A DNA stretch of 64,000 nt from Arthrobacter sp. KBS0702 (lineage in GTDB: Bacteria; Actinomycetota; Actinomycetes; Actinomycetales; Micrococcaceae): NCBI RefSeq assembly GCF_005937985.2, contig NZ_CP042172.1, positions 1,302,001 to 1,366,000 on the forward strand, in the 5' to 3' direction. The position numbers were made by a program, and so were the translations under genes. The first letter of the stretch is position 1. The number at the start of each line of letters is the position of its first letter. Shown in pieces: positions 32,916 to 47,618 of this stretch. A model generated the notes under the pieces. The model made no database searches and had not been told where the DNA came from. It saw only the letters and a list, made by a program, of their open reading frames with translations.

Positions 32916-33881
32916 TCAGGGAACCAGGATGACTTTGCCGGTGGTGCGCCGCTGCTCCAGGTCGGTGTGGGCCGTGGCGGCGTCGGCGAGGTCGTAGCGG
33001 GCGCCGATCCGGACCTTGAGGCTGCCGTCCGCCACGGCGGCGAAGAGCTCGTCGGAGCGCCAGCGGCGTTCCTGTGCGTCCTGGAGGAAGTGCGTGATCG
33101 TCGGCCGGGTCAGGTACAGCGAGCCTCCGGCGTTCAAACGTTGCGGGTCGAACGGCGGCACCGGACCCGATGCCGCGCCGAAGAGCACCAGCGTGCCGCG
33201 GATCCGGAGGGCAGCCAGCGATCCGTCGAAGGTGTCCTTCCCGACGCCGTCGTACACCACGTGCGCGCCGGCGCCGCCGGTCAGTTCGCGCACCCTGGCG
33301 GCGAAGCCGTCGTAACGCAGCACGTGGTCGGCGCCGGCTTCGCGGGCCAGCGCTTCCTTCTCGTCGGTGGAGACCGTGGTGATGACGTTCGCGCCCCGGG
33401 CCTTGAGCAGCTGGATCAGGAGCAGGCCGACGCCGCCGGCGCCGGCGTGCAGCAGCACCGTGTGGCCCGGTTCCACCTTGAAGGAGGAGTTGATCAGGTA
33501 GTGCGCGGTGATGCCCTGCAGGGGGAGCGCGGCAGCGGTGAAGTCGTCGACGCCGCGCGGCACCGGCAGCGCCTTGTCCGCGTCCACGAGGGCGTACCCG
33601 GCGTAGCAGTTGACGCCCTCGGCCGTCGCCACCCGGTCACCGGCGGAGAAGCCGGTCACGCCGTCGCCGGTTTCCTCCACGGTTCCGGAGGCCTCGGAAC
33701 CCGGGGTGAAGGGGTACTGCACCTTGTAGACGCCGCTGCGCTTGTAGGTGTCGATGAAGTTCACGCCCACGGCGGCGACCTTGATCAGCAGCTGGCCGGG
33801 GCCCGGAACCGGACGGTCGACTTCTGCCAGTTCGAGGACCTCGGGTCCGCCGGACTGCCGGGCCACAATTGCGTGCGTCAT
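32916..33881 (-). CDS. NADPH:quinone oxidoreductase (zinc-independent MDR family)
   Basis: 321 residues starting MTHAIVARQSGGPEVLELAE. Typical zeta-crystallin/QOR features are AAVGVNFIDTYKRSGVY and PFTPGSEASGTVEETGDGV, the nucleotide-binding motif HAGAGGVGLLLIQLLKARG, and the ending AHTDLEQRRTTGKVILVP. No structural or catalytic zinc cysteines are present. It reduces quinones or enones with NADPH. The ATG follows AGGAGA at good distance. It lies 58 nt upstream of the Pls gene on the same strand and may be co-transcribed by chance; a metabolic link is not evident. Confidence 0.92.
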   Translation of the reverse strand: MTHAIVARQSGGPEVLELAEVDRPVPGPGQLLIKVAAVGVNFIDTYKRSGVYKVQYPFTPGSEASGTVEETGDGVTGFSAGDRVATAEGVNCYAGYALVDADKALPVPRGVDDFTAAALPLQGITAHYLINSSFKVEPGHTVLLHAGAGGVGLLLIQLLKARGANVITTVSTDEKEALAREAGADHVLRYDGFAARVRELTGGAGAHVVYDGVGKDTFDGSLAALRIRGTLVLFGAASGPVPPFDPQRLNAGGSLYLTRPTITHFLQDAQERRWRSDELFAAVADGSLKVRIGARYDLADAATAHTDLEQRRTTGKVILVP

Positions 33882-34022
33882 GTGTCTCCTTCTGAAGTGC
33901 AGCGCTGCGATTCATCAGCGCACCGAATTATCAGCGCACCGGGGGAGAAGGGTTTCTCGGCCCGGATCCTGAGACCATCCTAGGGACAGGGCCGCGCCGG
34001 GCGAAGCATGCCCGGCCGGAGG

Positions 34023-35126
34023 CTAGTAACGGCGGGTAACGGTGGCCATCGGGCATTCGAAGTGGCGGCCCGCGGCGAGGCCGACGTCGTTGAGGTAGCG
34101 CACGATGATGCCGTAGGACTGAAGCAGCGTGGTTTCGGTATACGGGACCTGGTGCTTGGCGCAGAACTCGCGAACGATCACTGCCGCCTTGTCCAGCTGC
34201 GGGCGCGCCATGTCCGGGAAGAGGTGATGCTCGGCCTGGCGGTTGAGGCCACCGAGCAGGATGTCCATAAAGCGGCCGCCGGAGATGTTTCGCGAGGTCA
34301 GGACCTGGCGGCTGAAGAAGTCCACCCGGCTGTCTGCAGGCAGCACCGGCATGCCCTTGTGGTTTGGTGCGAAGGAGGCGCCCATGTAGAAGCCGAAGAC
34401 GGCGAGTTGCACACCGATGAAGGCAAACGCCATGCCCAAGGGCAGGAACGTGAAGGCGAGGACCGGCAGCACGCTCAGGCGGGCCACCAGGATGGGGATC
34501 TCCACCCAGCGGTGCGTGACCTTGGCGCGCTGGAAGATGAACTTGACCGAATCGATCTGCAGGCCAAGGCCGACCAGGAACAGCAGCGGGAAGAAGAACC
34601 AGCCCTGCTTGCGGGTCAGGAAGGAGAACCGCCCCTGCCGGGTTGCGGCGGCTTCCGGGAAGAAGGCGATCGCGCCGGTGGCGATGTCCGGGTCCTTGGA
34701 GATGACGTTGGGGTGGTTGTGGTGCGCGCCGTGCTTTTGCTCCCACCAGGAGTAGCTGATGCCGGCCACGGAGGTGGCGAGCAGCCGCGCGGCCCAGTCG
34801 TTGGCGCGGCGCGAGGCGAAGATCTGCCGGTGCCCGGCCTCGTGGGCCAGGAAGCTCAGCTGGGTGCAGAGAATGCCCAGGGCGGCGGCGATAAGGAGCT
34901 GGAACCAGCTGTCACCGATCAGGGCGAACCCGAACCAGGTGGCGGTCATCAGCAGGACCAAAACGGAAAACACCGTGAGGTAGAACCCGGTGCGGCGTTC
35001 CAGCAGGCCTTCGGCCTTGACGCGCTTCAGCAGCTCGGAATAGCTCAGGACGACGGTGTTCGGTTGCCGGACCCGCGGCTGCGGGCGCGCCGGTTTTTCG
35101 GCGGAAAGTGTGGTGGTGGGGGTCAT
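34023..35126 (-). CDS. membrane fatty-acid (acyl) desaturase
   Basis: 367 residues from the second ATG (35126); GAGG lies 10 nt before it, while it sits too close to the first ATG (35135). The three histidine boxes of di-iron desaturases are present: HEAGH (about 95-99), HGAHH (about 132-136) and NRQAEHHLFP near residue 300. Four or more membrane helices are seen. The arrangement resembles the linoleoyl-CoA/front-end type desaturases of actinobacteria. It introduces a double bond into acyl chains of membrane lipids. The upstream region contains two inverted repeats (35140-35180) that could bind a regulator. Confidence 0.92.
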   Translation of the reverse strand: MTPTTTLSAEKPARPQPRVRQPNTVVLSYSELLKRVKAEGLLERRTGFYLTVFSVLVLLMTATWFGFALIGDSWFQLLIAAALGILCTQLSFLAHEAGHRQIFASRRANDWAARLLATSVAGISYSWWEQKHGAHHNHPNVISKDPDIATGAIAFFPEAAATRQGRFSFLTRKQGWFFFPLLFLVGLGLQIDSVKFIFQRAKVTHRWVEIPILVARLSVLPVLAFTFLPLGMAFAFIGVQLAVFGFYMGASFAPNHKGMPVLPADSRVDFFSRQVLTSRNISGGRFMDILLGGLNRQAEHHLFPDMARPQLDKAAVIVREFCAKHQVPYTETTLLQSYGIIVRYLNDVGLAAGRHFECPMATVTRRY

Positions 35127-35139
35127 GGAACGCATGCCT

Positions 35140-35152
35140 CGTAACTGTTACG
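35140..35152. promoter_or_regulatory. 13-bp palindrome before the desaturase gene
   Basis: CGTAAC-T-GTTACG lies 13 nt upstream of the ATG at 35126 and overlaps the ribosome-binding area, so a bound protein or the RNA hairpin could block expression. Confidence 0.5.
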
Positions 35153-35157
35153 GGCAA

Positions 35158-35180
35158 CGCTGCAGCTGACATTTGCAGCG
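35158..35180. promoter_or_regulatory. second inverted repeat upstream of the desaturase gene
   Basis: CGCTGCA, 9 nt, TGCAGCG. It stands 5 nt further upstream from the palindrome at 35140-35152. Confidence 0.4.
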
Positions 35181-35260
35181 GCACGGTCTGGATCACCCTC
35201 TACCCAGCATACGCGGGAGGTTGGCGCGGTGGGGCCGAGGCGCAGGGCACGGCCAACTAG

Positions 35261-35286
35261 ATGCATAAATATCGGGTTCTATGCAT
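35261..35286. promoter_or_regulatory. ArgR operator (ARG box) of the arginine operon
   Basis: ATGCATA and TATGCAT form an inverted repeat spaced by 12 nt in an AT-rich island just ahead of argC, covering the expected -35 position. The half-sites resemble ARG boxes of actinobacteria. argR is encoded within the operon, so self-contained arginine feedback is expected. Confidence 0.65.
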
Positions 35287-35288
35287 AG

Positions 35289-37504
<2,216 letters not shown>

Positions 37505-37544
37505 GCCGGCCCGGGAGGGACAAACAACAGTTGGGACGAACAGC

Positions 37545-38474
37545 ATGAACACGCAGACCCGCGAAACCACCTCCATGGCAGATGCCCGGGGCAAGGCCGG
37601 CACCCTGATCGAGGCGCTGCCCTGGATCCAGCGCTTCGCCGGGACCACCATGGTGATCAAGTATGGCGGCAACGCCATGGTCAACGACGAGCTCCGCCGC
37701 GCCTTCGCCGAGGACGTCGTCTTCCTGCACCACGTTGGCATCCACCCGGTCGTGGTGCACGGCGGCGGTCCGCAGATCAACGCCATGCTCAGCAGGCTCG
37801 GCATCGAATCCGAGTTCAAGGGCGGCCTGCGCGTCACCACGCCCGAAGCGATGGACGTGGTCCGCATGGTCCTTACCGGCCAGGTGGGCCGCGAACTGGT
37901 AGGCCTGATCAACTCGCACGGCCCCTACGCCGTCGGCATGTCCGGCGAGGACGGCGGGCTGCTGCGCGCGGTCCGGACCGGCACCGTGGTCGACGGTGAA
38001 GAAGTGGACCTGGGCCTCGTCGGCGAAGTCGTCGGCGTGAACCCCGAAGGCATCCTGGACATCATCGCGGCCGGCCGGATCCCGGTGATCTCGACCGTCG
38101 CGCCGGAAATCCACGACGACGGCTCCACCACCGGCCAGGTGCTCAACGTCAACGCGGACACTGCCGCCGCCGCCGTCGCGTCCGCCCTGGGCGCCTCCAA
38201 ACTGGTTATCCTGACCGACGTCGAAGGCCTCTACGCCAACTGGCCGGACCGCTCCTCGCTGATCTCCTCCCTGACGGCCTCGGAGCTGCGCGAGATGCTA
38301 CCCCGGCTGGAGTCGGGCATGATCCCGAAAATGGCGGCCTGCCTGAAAGCCATCGACGACGGCGTTGAACGCGCGCACATCGTGGACGGCCGCCTGCCGC
38401 ACTCAATGCTGCTGGAAACCTTCACGACCGCCGGCATCGGCACCCAGGTCGTCCCGGATGAGGAAAGCAAATGA
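37545..38474 (+). CDS. argB: acetylglutamate kinase
   Basis: 309 residues of the amino-acid kinase family. The glycine-rich motifs are [11 protein letters not shown] and [18 protein letters not shown]. The Arg-sensitive type N-terminal helix is seen in [20 protein letters not shown], which suggests feedback inhibition by arginine. The ATG lies 41 nt after argJ. The stop codon overlaps argD by 4 nt. Confidence 0.97.
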   Translation: MNTQTRETTSMADARGKAGTLIEALPWIQRFAGTTMVIKYGGNAMVNDELRRAFAEDVVFLHHVGIHPVVVHGGGPQINAMLSRLGIESEFKGGLRVTTPEAMDVVRMVLTGQVGRELVGLINSHGPYAVGMSGEDGGLLRAVRTGTVVDGEEVDLGLVGEVVGVNPEGILDIIAAGRIPVISTVAPEIHDDGSTTGQVLNVNADTAAAAVASALGASKLVILTDVEGLYANWPDRSSLISSLTASELREMLPRLESGMIPKMAACLKAIDDGVERAHIVDGRLPHSMLLETFTTAGIGTQVVPDEESK

Positions 38475-39745
38475 ACCAGATTGAAACTGCACCATCCACG
38501 GACCTCGACCACTCCCCGGTCGGCGAGCTCGTCGCTTCGCACGCCACCGGCGCGCAGTGGCTGTCCCGCTATTCCTCGGCGCTGCTCGGCGTATTCGGCA
38601 CCCCGCAGCGGGTCCTGGTGCGCGGCGCCGGATGCCTGGTCTGGGACGCCGACGGCAAGGAGTACCTGGACCTGCTCGGCGGGATCGCAGTGAACGCGCT
38701 CGGCCACGCACACCCGTTCGTCACCTCCGTGATCTCCAGCCAGCTCGCCACCCTGGGCCACGTCTCCAACTTCTTCACCAGCCCCACGCAGGTGGCCCTC
38801 GCCGAGAAGCTGCTGGAGATCAGCAAAGCGCCGGCCGGGTCCAAGGTGTTCTTCGCCAACTCCGGCACCGAGGCCGTCGAGGCGGCCTTCAAGCTGGCCC
38901 GGCGGAACGCCGGCTCGCCGGACGCGCCGCGCACTAAAATCATCGCCCTCGAGGGCGCCTTCCACGGCCGCACCATGGGCGCCCTGGCGCTGACCGCCAA
39001 GGAGGCCTACCGGGCACCGTTCGCGCCGTTGCCCGGCGGCGTCGTGCACGTGCCGTTCGGCGACATCGAGGCCCTGCGCGCCGCGATCGACGACACCACC
39101 GCCGCCGTCTTCCTCGAACCGATCCAGGGCGAAGCGGGCGTCCGCCCGCTGCCCGCCGGTTACCTGCTGGCGGCCCGCGAGGCCACTACCGCGGCCGGCG
39201 CGCTGCTGATCCTGGACGAGGTCCAGACCGGCATCGGACGTACCGGCAAGTGGCTGGCCAGTGAGGACGCCGGGATCGTCCCCGACGCGGTGACCCTTGC
39301 CAAGGGCCTCGGCGGCGGTTTCCCGATCGGCGCACTGCTCACCTTCGGCCCGGAGGTGTCCGCCCTGCTGTCCGCCGGCCAGCACGGGACGACCTTTGGC
39401 GGAAACCCGGTGGCCACCGCGGCGGCCCTGGCCACCCTGCACGTGCTGGAAAGCCAGCAGGTGCTGGCCCACGTCCGGAAGGTGGGGGAGCACCTGCGCT
39501 CCGGCCTCGCCGCGATCGACGGCGTCACCGAGGTCCGCGGCGAAGGACTGCTGATCGGTTTCGACCTCGACGCCGACGTCGCCCCCGCGGTCGTCACCGC
39601 GGGGCTCGACGCCGGGTTCATCGTCAACAGCCCCGGACCGCACACCATCCGGCTCGCGCCGCCGCTGATCCTTTCCAAGGAGCAGGCCGACCGCTTCCTC
39701 GCCGCGCTGCCCGCTCTCCTCCAGACCGCAAAGGACGCCCAGTGA
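38471..39745 (+). CDS. argD: acetylornithine aminotransferase
   Basis: 424 residues, a class III PLP aminotransferase. Motifs are [51 protein letters not shown] and [16 protein letters not shown], which holds the PLP Lys. It converts N-acetylglutamate semialdehyde to N-acetylornithine. It starts in the ATGA overlap with argB and its stop overlaps the argF GTG. Confidence 0.97.
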   Translation: MNQIETAPSTDLDHSPVGELVASHATGAQWLSRYSSALLGVFGTPQRVLVRGAGCLVWDADGKEYLDLLGGIAVNALGHAHPFVTSVISSQLATLGHVSNFFTSPTQVALAEKLLEISKAPAGSKVFFANSGTEAVEAAFKLARRNAGSPDAPRTKIIALEGAFHGRTMGALALTAKEAYRAPFAPLPGGVVHVPFGDIEALRAAIDDTTAAVFLEPIQGEAGVRPLPAGYLLAAREATTAAGALLILDEVQTGIGRTGKWLASEDAGIVPDAVTLAKGLGGGFPIGALLTFGPEVSALLSAGQHGTTFGGNPVATAAALATLHVLESQQVLAHVRKVGEHLRSGLAAIDGVTEVRGEGLLIGFDLDADVAPAVVTAGLDAGFIVNSPGPHTIRLAPPLILSKEQADRFLAALPALLQTAKDAQ

Positions 39746-40755
39746 CTGCACCTGTGACCACCCGCCACTTCCTCAAGGACACGGACCTCACCCCGGCCGA
39801 GCAGGCCGAGGTCCTGAACCTCGCCGTCCGGATGAAGGCCGCGCCGTACAGCGTCCAGCCCTTTGCCGCGGAGGGCAGCGGGCGCAAGACGGTGGCGGTG
39901 ATCTTCGACAAAACATCCACCCGCACCCGCGTCTCCTTCGCCACCGGCATCGCGGACATGGGCGGCAACGCCCTCATCATCAACCCGGGCGAGGCCCAGA
40001 TCGGCCACAAGGAATCGGTCGAGGACACTGCCAAGGTCCTCGAGCGCATGGTCTCCACCATCGTGTGGCGGACCGGCGCGCACGCCGGCCTCGTCGCGAT
40101 GGCGGAAAACTCCCGTGTCCCGGTCATCAACGCCCTCTGCGACGACTACCACCCCTGCCAGCTCCTGGCCGACCTGCTGACCGTCAAGGAGCACAAGGGC
40201 GGGCTGGCGGGCCTGACCATGAGCTACCTCGGCGACGCGGCCAACAACATGGCCAACTCCTACCTGCTGGCCGGCGTCACGGCCGGCATGCACGTGCGCA
40301 TCGCCGGCCCGCAGGGCTACCTGCCCGCCGCCGAGATCGTCGCCGCCGCCGAGGAGCGTGCCGCCCAGACCGGCGGCTCGGTGCTCGTCACGGTCGACGC
40401 CGCCGAGGCGCTCCGGGGTGCCGACGTCGTCGCCACCGACACCTGGGTGTCGATGGGCCAGGAGGACGAGAAGGAAGCGCGGCTGCAGCTGTTCCGCGAC
40501 TACTCCGTCGACGAGGCCGCGATGAAGCTCGCCGCTCCCGACGCCGTCGTGCTGCACTGCCTGCCCGCCTACCGCGGCTACGAAATTGCCGCCGGCGTGA
40601 TCGACGGCCCGCAGTCCGTGGTCTGGGACGAGGCCGAGAACCGGCTCCATGCCCAAAAGGCCCTGATGGCGTGGCTCATGCACCGCTCCGGCCTGGCCGT
40701 TGTTGACGGGCTCGCGCCAGTCGAGGGGCTGGCGCCGGTGGACGGGCTGGACTGA
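39742..40755 (+). CDS. argF: ornithine carbamoyltransferase
   Basis: 337 residues. The carbamoyl phosphate motif is [14 protein letters not shown]. The ornithine region contains [11 protein letters not shown], and the catalytic Cys motif is [15 protein letters not shown]. All are normal for OTC. The last 20 residues are an added tail with an internal repeat ([17 protein letters not shown]) not expected in the family. The stop codon shares bases with the argR ATG (TGATG). Confidence 0.96.
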   Translation: MTAPVTTRHFLKDTDLTPAEQAEVLNLAVRMKAAPYSVQPFAAEGSGRKTVAVIFDKTSTRTRVSFATGIADMGGNALIINPGEAQIGHKESVEDTAKVLERMVSTIVWRTGAHAGLVAMAENSRVPVINALCDDYHPCQLLADLLTVKEHKGGLAGLTMSYLGDAANNMANSYLLAGVTAGMHVRIAGPQGYLPAAEIVAAAEERAAQTGGSVLVTVDAAEALRGADVVATDTWVSMGQEDEKEARLQLFRDYSVDEAAMKLAAPDAVVLHCLPAYRGYEIAAGVIDGPQSVVWDEAENRLHAQKALMAWLMHRSGLAVVDGLAPVEGLAPVDGLD

Positions 40756-41285
40756 TGTCCGTCCAGCCCGCCGCCCAGGGGGCCAGTCCGGCCACCAAAA
40801 CGGCCCGGCAGGCGCGGATCACCGCGATCCTCACCGGCGAGTCCGTCCGCTCGCAGGCGGAGCTCGCGGCGCTGCTCGCGGACGACGGCGTCCAGGTCAC
40901 CCAGGCGACGCTGTCCCGCGACCTCGTGGAGCTCGGCGCCGTCCGGGTCCGCGGCAAGGATGGCGTGCTCGTCTACGCCGTGCCGGGGGAGGGCGGCGAA
41001 CGCGGCGCCAAGAGCGGGGTGACCCAGGAAATCCTCGACGCCCGCCTCGCGCGGCTCTGCGGCGAACTGCTCGTCACGGCCGAGGCGTCCGCGAACCTCG
41101 TGGTGCTCCGGACCCCGCCGGGGGCCGCGAACTTCCTGGCCCTCGCGATCGACCACTCGGTGATGCCCTCGATCCTGGGCACCATCGCCGGGGACGACAC
41201 CGTGCTGCTGGTCACCCGCGACCCGGCCGGTGGCGCCGCCGTCGCCGCCCGCTTCCTGCAGCTGGCCGAAGAGGCCGGCCAATGA
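40755..41285 (+). CDS. argR: arginine repressor
   Basis: 176 residues. An N-terminal winged helix ([20 protein letters not shown], then [19 protein letters not shown]) binds ARG boxes. The C-terminal hexamerisation and arginine-binding domain holds [20 protein letters not shown] and [11 protein letters not shown], with the Asp pair that contacts arginine. About 20 extra residues stand at the N-terminus. It is encoded inside the operon it should repress, starting within the argF stop. Confidence 0.95.
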   Translation: MSVQPAAQGASPATKTARQARITAILTGESVRSQAELAALLADDGVQVTQATLSRDLVELGAVRVRGKDGVLVYAVPGEGGERGAKSGVTQEILDARLARLCGELLVTAEASANLVVLRTPPGAANFLALAIDHSVMPSILGTIAGDDTVLLVTRDPAGGAAVAARFLQLAEEAGQ

Positions 41286-41345
41286 GCTTTACCCGTGAAC
41301 TTTCACCAGACAACCAAGAACCCAAACAACTAAGGAGCATTTGAA

Positions 41346-43984
<2,639 letters not shown>

Positions 43985-43991
43985 CAACCAG

Positions 43992-44039
43992 ACGCTCCCT
44001 CACCTTTGGCACCGATTCCTGCCAAAGGTGAGGGAGCGT
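43992..44039 (+). terminator. terminator of the arginine operon
   Basis: A 20-bp perfect stem, beginning ACGCTCCCTCACCTTTGGCA and ending in its exact complement, around an 8-nt loop, starting 7 nt after the argH stop. Confidence 0.88.
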
Positions 44040-44067
44040 TGTGCGTTGGCCGCCGACCACTCCTCGG

Positions 44068-44073
44068 TAGCAT
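44068..44073 (+). promoter_or_regulatory. -10 box, leaderless promoter of the PNPOx-like gene
   Basis: TAGCAT, 6 nt, ATG at 44080; no ribosome site. Confidence 0.58.
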
Positions 44074-44079
44074 TACGGC

Positions 44080-44601
44080 ATGAGCGAATCGTTCCGCCAG
44101 TTCCTGCGTGCCCTGCCCGATTTCCCGGACGTGCTCCCGGACTTCGACCCTGCGGCGGCGCCCGCGGACCCCGCGGAACTGTTCCGGCAGTGGCTCGGCG
44201 AAGCGCTGGCCGCCGGGGTCCCGCAGCCCAACGCCTGCAGCCTCGCCACGGCCGATGAACACGGCCGGCCGTCCTCGCGGATGCTGATCCTCAAGGACAT
44301 TGACGCCGACGGCTGGCATTTCGCCACCTCCCGTGAGTCCCGCAAGGGCCGGGAGCTGAGGGCCAACCCGAACGCCGCGTTGAACTTCTTCTGGCAGCAG
44401 CAGGGCCGGCAGGTCCGCGTGGCCGGGGACGTCGTGGAGCTCTCCTCCGCGGCCTCCGCGGCCGACTGGCATGCCCGGCCCGGCGCCGACGGGAGTGAGA
44501 ACTCAGCCTGGCAGCTTTACGCGCTGCGTCCGAGGGAGCTCGAATTCTGGCAGGCACGGCACGACCGCCGGCACATCCGGCACCGCTACGGGCCGCAATA
44601 A
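44080..44601 (+). CDS. pyridoxamine 5'-phosphate oxidase-like flavoprotein
   Basis: 173 residues. The FMN-binding split barrel contains NACSLATADEHGRPSSRMLI, GWHFATSRESRKGRELRANP and ALNFFWQQQGRQVRVAG. The C-terminal PdxH-type dimerisation part reads YALRPRELEFWQARHDRRHI. That C-terminus favours a true PNP/PMP oxidase of vitamin B6 salvage, but PdxH is normally 210-230 residues and this one lacks part of the N-terminal and central region. PdxH-like is the safe call. Confidence 0.82.
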   Translation: MSESFRQFLRALPDFPDVLPDFDPAAAPADPAELFRQWLGEALAAGVPQPNACSLATADEHGRPSSRMLILKDIDADGWHFATSRESRKGRELRANPNAALNFFWQQQGRQVRVAGDVVELSSAASAADWHARPGADGSENSAWQLYALRPRELEFWQARHDRRHIRHRYGPQ

Positions 44602-44636
44602 GCGGAACTCCCGGCGTCCGCGGCGCGGGGCGCCGG

Positions 44637-44650
44637 TTAATCCGGATTAA
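44637..44650. promoter_or_regulatory. 14-bp perfect palindrome, candidate operator
   Basis: TTAATCCGGATTAA is a perfect palindrome whose right half covers the expected -35 position (TAGGAT -10 at 44665-44670) in an AT-rich patch. A repressor bound here would block the DinB/MDMPI gene. Confidence 0.5.
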
Positions 44651-44664
44651 TCAAACGGCTCCGT

Positions 44665-44670
44665 TAGGAT
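44665..44670 (+). promoter_or_regulatory. -10 box, leaderless promoter of the DinB/MDMPI gene
   Basis: TAGGAT followed by 7 nt and the ATG at 44678. An earlier ATG at 44669 lies inside the -10 box and cannot be the start if this promoter is used. Confidence 0.55.
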
Positions 44671-44677
44671 GGGCGCC

Positions 44678-45418
44678 ATGACTTCAATCACGCCCGAATA
44701 TCTACTGGCAGAACTCCGCCGCGCCGCCGACGTCGTGACCGGAATCGCCGCCAGCCTCGACGACGCCGCGGTGGCCGCGCCGTCGGAACTGCCCGGCTGG
44801 ACCCGCGGGCACGTCCTGGCCCACGTGACCGGGATCGCCAACGCCATGGCCCGCCAGGTGGAGTACTCCACCCGCGGGGAACGCATCGAGCTCTACGACG
44901 GCGGCTTCGAAGGCCGCAACCGCGCCATCGAGCTGGCCGCCGGCCACGGCGCGGAGCAGCACCGCGCCGCCGTGGGAGCTGCCATCGACCGCGCCCTGGC
45001 CGCCTTCGGCTCCCTCGACGAGGAAGGCTGGCAGGCGCCCATCACCTTCCGCGACGGCGTGGTGTTCGACGGCGGCCTGGCACTCTGGCGCGAACTCACC
45101 ATCCACGCCACCGACCTCGGCACGGGCCGGGGCCCGGAAACCTGGAGCCGGCCGTTCTGCGAGCACCTCTTCGAATTCCTCGCCGCCCGGGTGCCCGAGG
45201 GGGAGAGATTCGTGCTGCAGCCGCTCGGCCTGCCGTCCGTCGCCCTCGGCGCAGCGGGTGGGCGCTCGACCGTGATCAACGGCATGCTCACCGACATCGC
45301 GGCGTGGCTCGCCGGGCGGACGCCCACCCTGGGCAGCCTGCGCGCCACGGCCGCGGCCGACGGCGTCGAGCTGCCGGCGCTGCTGCCCTGGCCCGCGGGT
45401 GTCCCCGTGACCAAGTAG
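44678..45418 (+). CDS. maleylpyruvate isomerase-family (DinB-fold) protein
   Basis: 246 residues. The MDMPI N-terminal four-helix domain carries GWTRGHVLAHVTGIANAMAR and LWRELTIHATDLGTGR, where the three metal-binding positions (His in HVLAHV, Glu and His in RELTIHATDL) are kept. A small C-terminal MDMPI_C/SCP2-like domain follows (GRSTVINGMLTDIAAWLAGR). Such proteins are mycothiol-dependent transferases; the natural substrate need not be maleylpyruvate. No gentisate pathway genes are nearby. ATG 44678 is preferred over the one 9 nt upstream. Confidence 0.85.
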   Translation: MTSITPEYLLAELRRAADVVTGIAASLDDAAVAAPSELPGWTRGHVLAHVTGIANAMARQVEYSTRGERIELYDGGFEGRNRAIELAAGHGAEQHRAAVGAAIDRALAAFGSLDEEGWQAPITFRDGVVFDGGLALWRELTIHATDLGTGRGPETWSRPFCEHLFEFLAARVPEGERFVLQPLGLPSVALGAAGGRSTVINGMLTDIAAWLAGRTPTLGSLRATAAADGVELPALLPWPAGVPVTK

Positions 45419-45457
45419 GGCCGCTGGAACGAGGCGTGCTTGATTAGGCGTGCTTGA

Positions 45458-45973
45458 TTAGGCCTGCGCGGCCAGGGCCAGCTGCCGCTCGCGGTCCAGC
45501 AGGCTCTCCTTGATCGCCAGTCCCCAGCGGAAACCGCCCAAGCTCCCGTCGGTCCGGATCACCCGGTGGCACGGCACAAACAACGCGGCCGCATTGAAGG
45601 CGCAGGCACTTGCCGCCGCCCGGACAGCCTTGGCGTTGCCCGACAGTTCCGCGTACTCGGTGTAGGTCACCGGATGTCCCGCGGCAACGGTCCGCAGCAT
45701 GTCCCATGCGTGGCTGCGGAACGGCCCGGATTTCTGCAGCACGGGGACCTCCATCGCGGCCCCGGGGTTGCCCGCGTAGAACTCCTCGACGGCAGCCGAG
45801 ATCCCGCCCAGCCCCGCGACCGGTTCGTAGCCGCCCGGCAGCAGCTCCGGGTGGATCTGGCCGGTGAGTTCGCCGGGCACCGCAGTCCAGCCGGAGGCCA
45901 GGACGGCGCCGTCGCGGGCGATGATGGTGAACGGGCCGTCGGGCGTGTCCATGGTCAATAACTGGGCGTTCAT
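45458..45973 (-). CDS. ogt: methylated-DNA--protein-cysteine methyltransferase
   Basis: 171 residues. The acceptor Cys135 is in [17 protein letters not shown], the recognition helix region is [17 protein letters not shown], and the substrate pocket reads [16 protein letters not shown]. It removes O6-methyl groups from guanine in one suicidal reaction. The ATG overlaps the stop of adaA-alkA by 4 nt, so both repair proteins are produced together. The same adjacent pair is known from Mycobacterium (Rv1316c-Rv1317c). Confidence 0.95.
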   Translation of the reverse strand: MNAQLLTMDTPDGPFTIIARDGAVLASGWTAVPGELTGQIHPELLPGGYEPVAGLGGISAAVEEFYAGNPGAAMEVPVLQKSGPFRSHAWDMLRTVAAGHPVTYTEYAELSGNAKAVRAAASACAFNAAALFVPCHRVIRTDGSLGGFRWGLAIKESLLDRERQLALAAQA

Positions 45974-47526
45974 TGCGTCACTTTCTTCGGGGCAAGTGTG
46001 CTGTTACGGGCTGATGTGGTGCGGACCGCCCTGGTCCGGGCTCTGGACTGGGCCGCGGCAGCCGCGCGCCACAGGTGCATGGTGGCGTAGGAGCGCCAGG
46101 GGCTGAGCTCGCGAAAATCCGGGGAGAGCGAATCGGGCGAAAGGGAATCCGGGGCCGCCGCCTCGGCCAGTGAAAGGATGCCGTTGCGGACCGCGGCGTC
46201 GTTGGCCAGGAAGACGTCCGGCGCGCCGATCACCCGCATCGCGAGGTATCCCACCGTCCACGGTCCGACGCCGGGCAGCGGCAGGAGCTTGGTCTGCAGC
46301 CCGGCCAGGTCGTCGCCGTAGCCGAAATCCAGCTCGCCGGCGGCCATCGCCGCCGCTGCGCCGCGGATGGAATCGATCCTGCGCTGCGGTCCGCGGAGCA
46401 ACTGGAATCCGGTGTCCGCGATTTCGGCCGGCGTCGGGAAGATCCGGTGCAGTCCGTCCGTGGGAACCAGGCTTCCGCTGCCGCACTCGGAGAGCTGGAC
46501 CAGGGCTGTCCTGGCAGCCGCCACGGTGATCTGTTGGCCGATCATGGCGCGGATCAACAGCTCCTGAGGATCCACGGCGCCGGGCATCCGCATCCCCGGC
46601 GCAGCCGCAACGCTGGCCGCCAGGCGGGAATCCGCCCCCAGCGCCCCGTCGATGGCGACGGGATCGGCGTCGAGGTCCAAGAGGCGGCGGACCCGGCTCA
46701 GCAGCGAGGCCAGGTCCCGCAGGTCCACCGCGCCGATGCTGAGCCTGATCGGGCGTCCCGGAGCATCGGCGCAGTACTCCACCCGGAATCGGGCGTCCCC
46801 GTGGGCCAGCCGAAGCGTCCGGGCGTACGAGGTCGACGTGCCTTCCTCGATGGCTGGGATGGCACGGACGGCCAGGAACTCGAAGACGCCGGGATCGAAC
46901 GGCTCCCGGTAGGGCAGATTCAACGTCAGGGCCGTGGAGGACACCGCGGCCCGGCCCGGGGGGTGCTGGTGCCGGGCCGTGGCCCGCAGCTCCGAGGGGG
47001 TCATGGCAAAGACCTCGGCGATGGTCTCGTTGAACTGGCGCACGCTGCTGAACCCCGAGGCGAAAGCGATGTCGGCGGCCTTCATCGGGGTGGAGACCAG
47101 CAGTGTCCGGGCGGTCTGGGCGCGGCTGGCCCGCGCCAGGGACAGTGGACCGGCGCCGAGTTCGTGGCTGAGGATCCGGTTGAGCTGGCGCGAGGAGTAG
47201 CCCAGCCGGGACGCCAGCCCTTCGACGCCGTCGCGGTTGATCACGCCGTCGTTGATCAACCGCATGGCCCGGCCCGCGATGTCCGAGCGCACGTTCCACG
47301 CCGGCGTGCCGGGCACAGCCTCGGGCAGGCAACGTTTGCAGGCCCGGTAGCCGGCGTCGTGTGCGGCAGCGGACGTTTCATAGAACGTGACGTTGTCCGC
47401 CTTGGGTGTCCGGGCTGGGCATGAAGGACGGCAGTAAATGCCGGTGGTCCGGACAGCGGTGTAGAACTGCCCGTCGAAGCGGGTATCCCGGGCGTCGATT
47501 GCCCGGTAGCGCTGCCAGAAGTCCAT
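45970..47526 (-). CDS. AdaA-AlkA fusion: methyl-sensing regulator with 3-methyladenine DNA glycosylase
   Basis: 518 residues. The N-terminal Ada zinc domain has Cys32, Cys36, Cys63 and Cys66 ([19 protein letters not shown]); Cys32 is the likely methyl acceptor for phosphotriesters. An AraC-type DNA-binding domain follows (about 85-180, [20 protein letters not shown] and [15 protein letters not shown]). An AlkA N-domain (about 200-310) and a HhH-GPD glycosylase (about 320-490, [18 protein letters not shown], catalytic Asp in FLANDAAV) complete it. Before the last conserved block ([11 protein letters not shown]) there is a short repeat [11 protein letters not shown], absent from typical AlkA. 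It should sense alkylation, activate its own operon and excise damaged bases. Confidence 0.93.
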   Translation of the reverse strand: MDFWQRYRAIDARDTRFDGQFYTAVRTTGIYCRPSCPARTPKADNVTFYETSAAAHDAGYRACKRCLPEAVPGTPAWNVRSDIAGRAMRLINDGVINRDGVEGLASRLGYSSRQLNRILSHELGAGPLSLARASRAQTARTLLVSTPMKAADIAFASGFSSVRQFNETIAEVFAMTPSELRATARHQHPPGRAAVSSTALTLNLPYREPFDPGVFEFLAVRAIPAIEEGTSTSYARTLRLAHGDARFRVEYCADAPGRPIRLSIGAVDLRDLASLLSRVRRLLDLDADPVAIDGALGADSRLAASVAAAPGMRMPGAVDPQELLIRAMIGQQITVAAARTALVQLSECGSGSLVPTDGLHRIFPTPAEIADTGFQLLRGPQRRIDSIRGAAAAMAAGELDFGYGDDLAGLQTKLLPLPGVGPWTVGYLAMRVIGAPDVFLANDAAVRNGILSLAEAAAPDSLSPDSLSPDFRELSPWRSYATMHLWRAAAAAQSRARTRAVRTTSARNSTLAPKKVTQ

Positions 47527-47532
47527 GGCTCC

Positions 47533-47538
47533 ATCCTG
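47533..47538 (-). promoter_or_regulatory. candidate -10 of the adaA-alkA/ogt operon
   Basis: Minus strand CAGGAT, 6 nt, then ATG at 47526. It deviates from TANNNT at the first base, as expected for a weak activator-dependent promoter; methylated AdaA may activate it. Confidence 0.4.
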
Positions 47539-47618
47539 CCAGCTTCGAACCAGTCCCTGCTAGCGGAAATCGGACACGGCCGTGGAGGCCTGGCCGCAGC
47601 CCGCCGCCTTGGGTTTGT

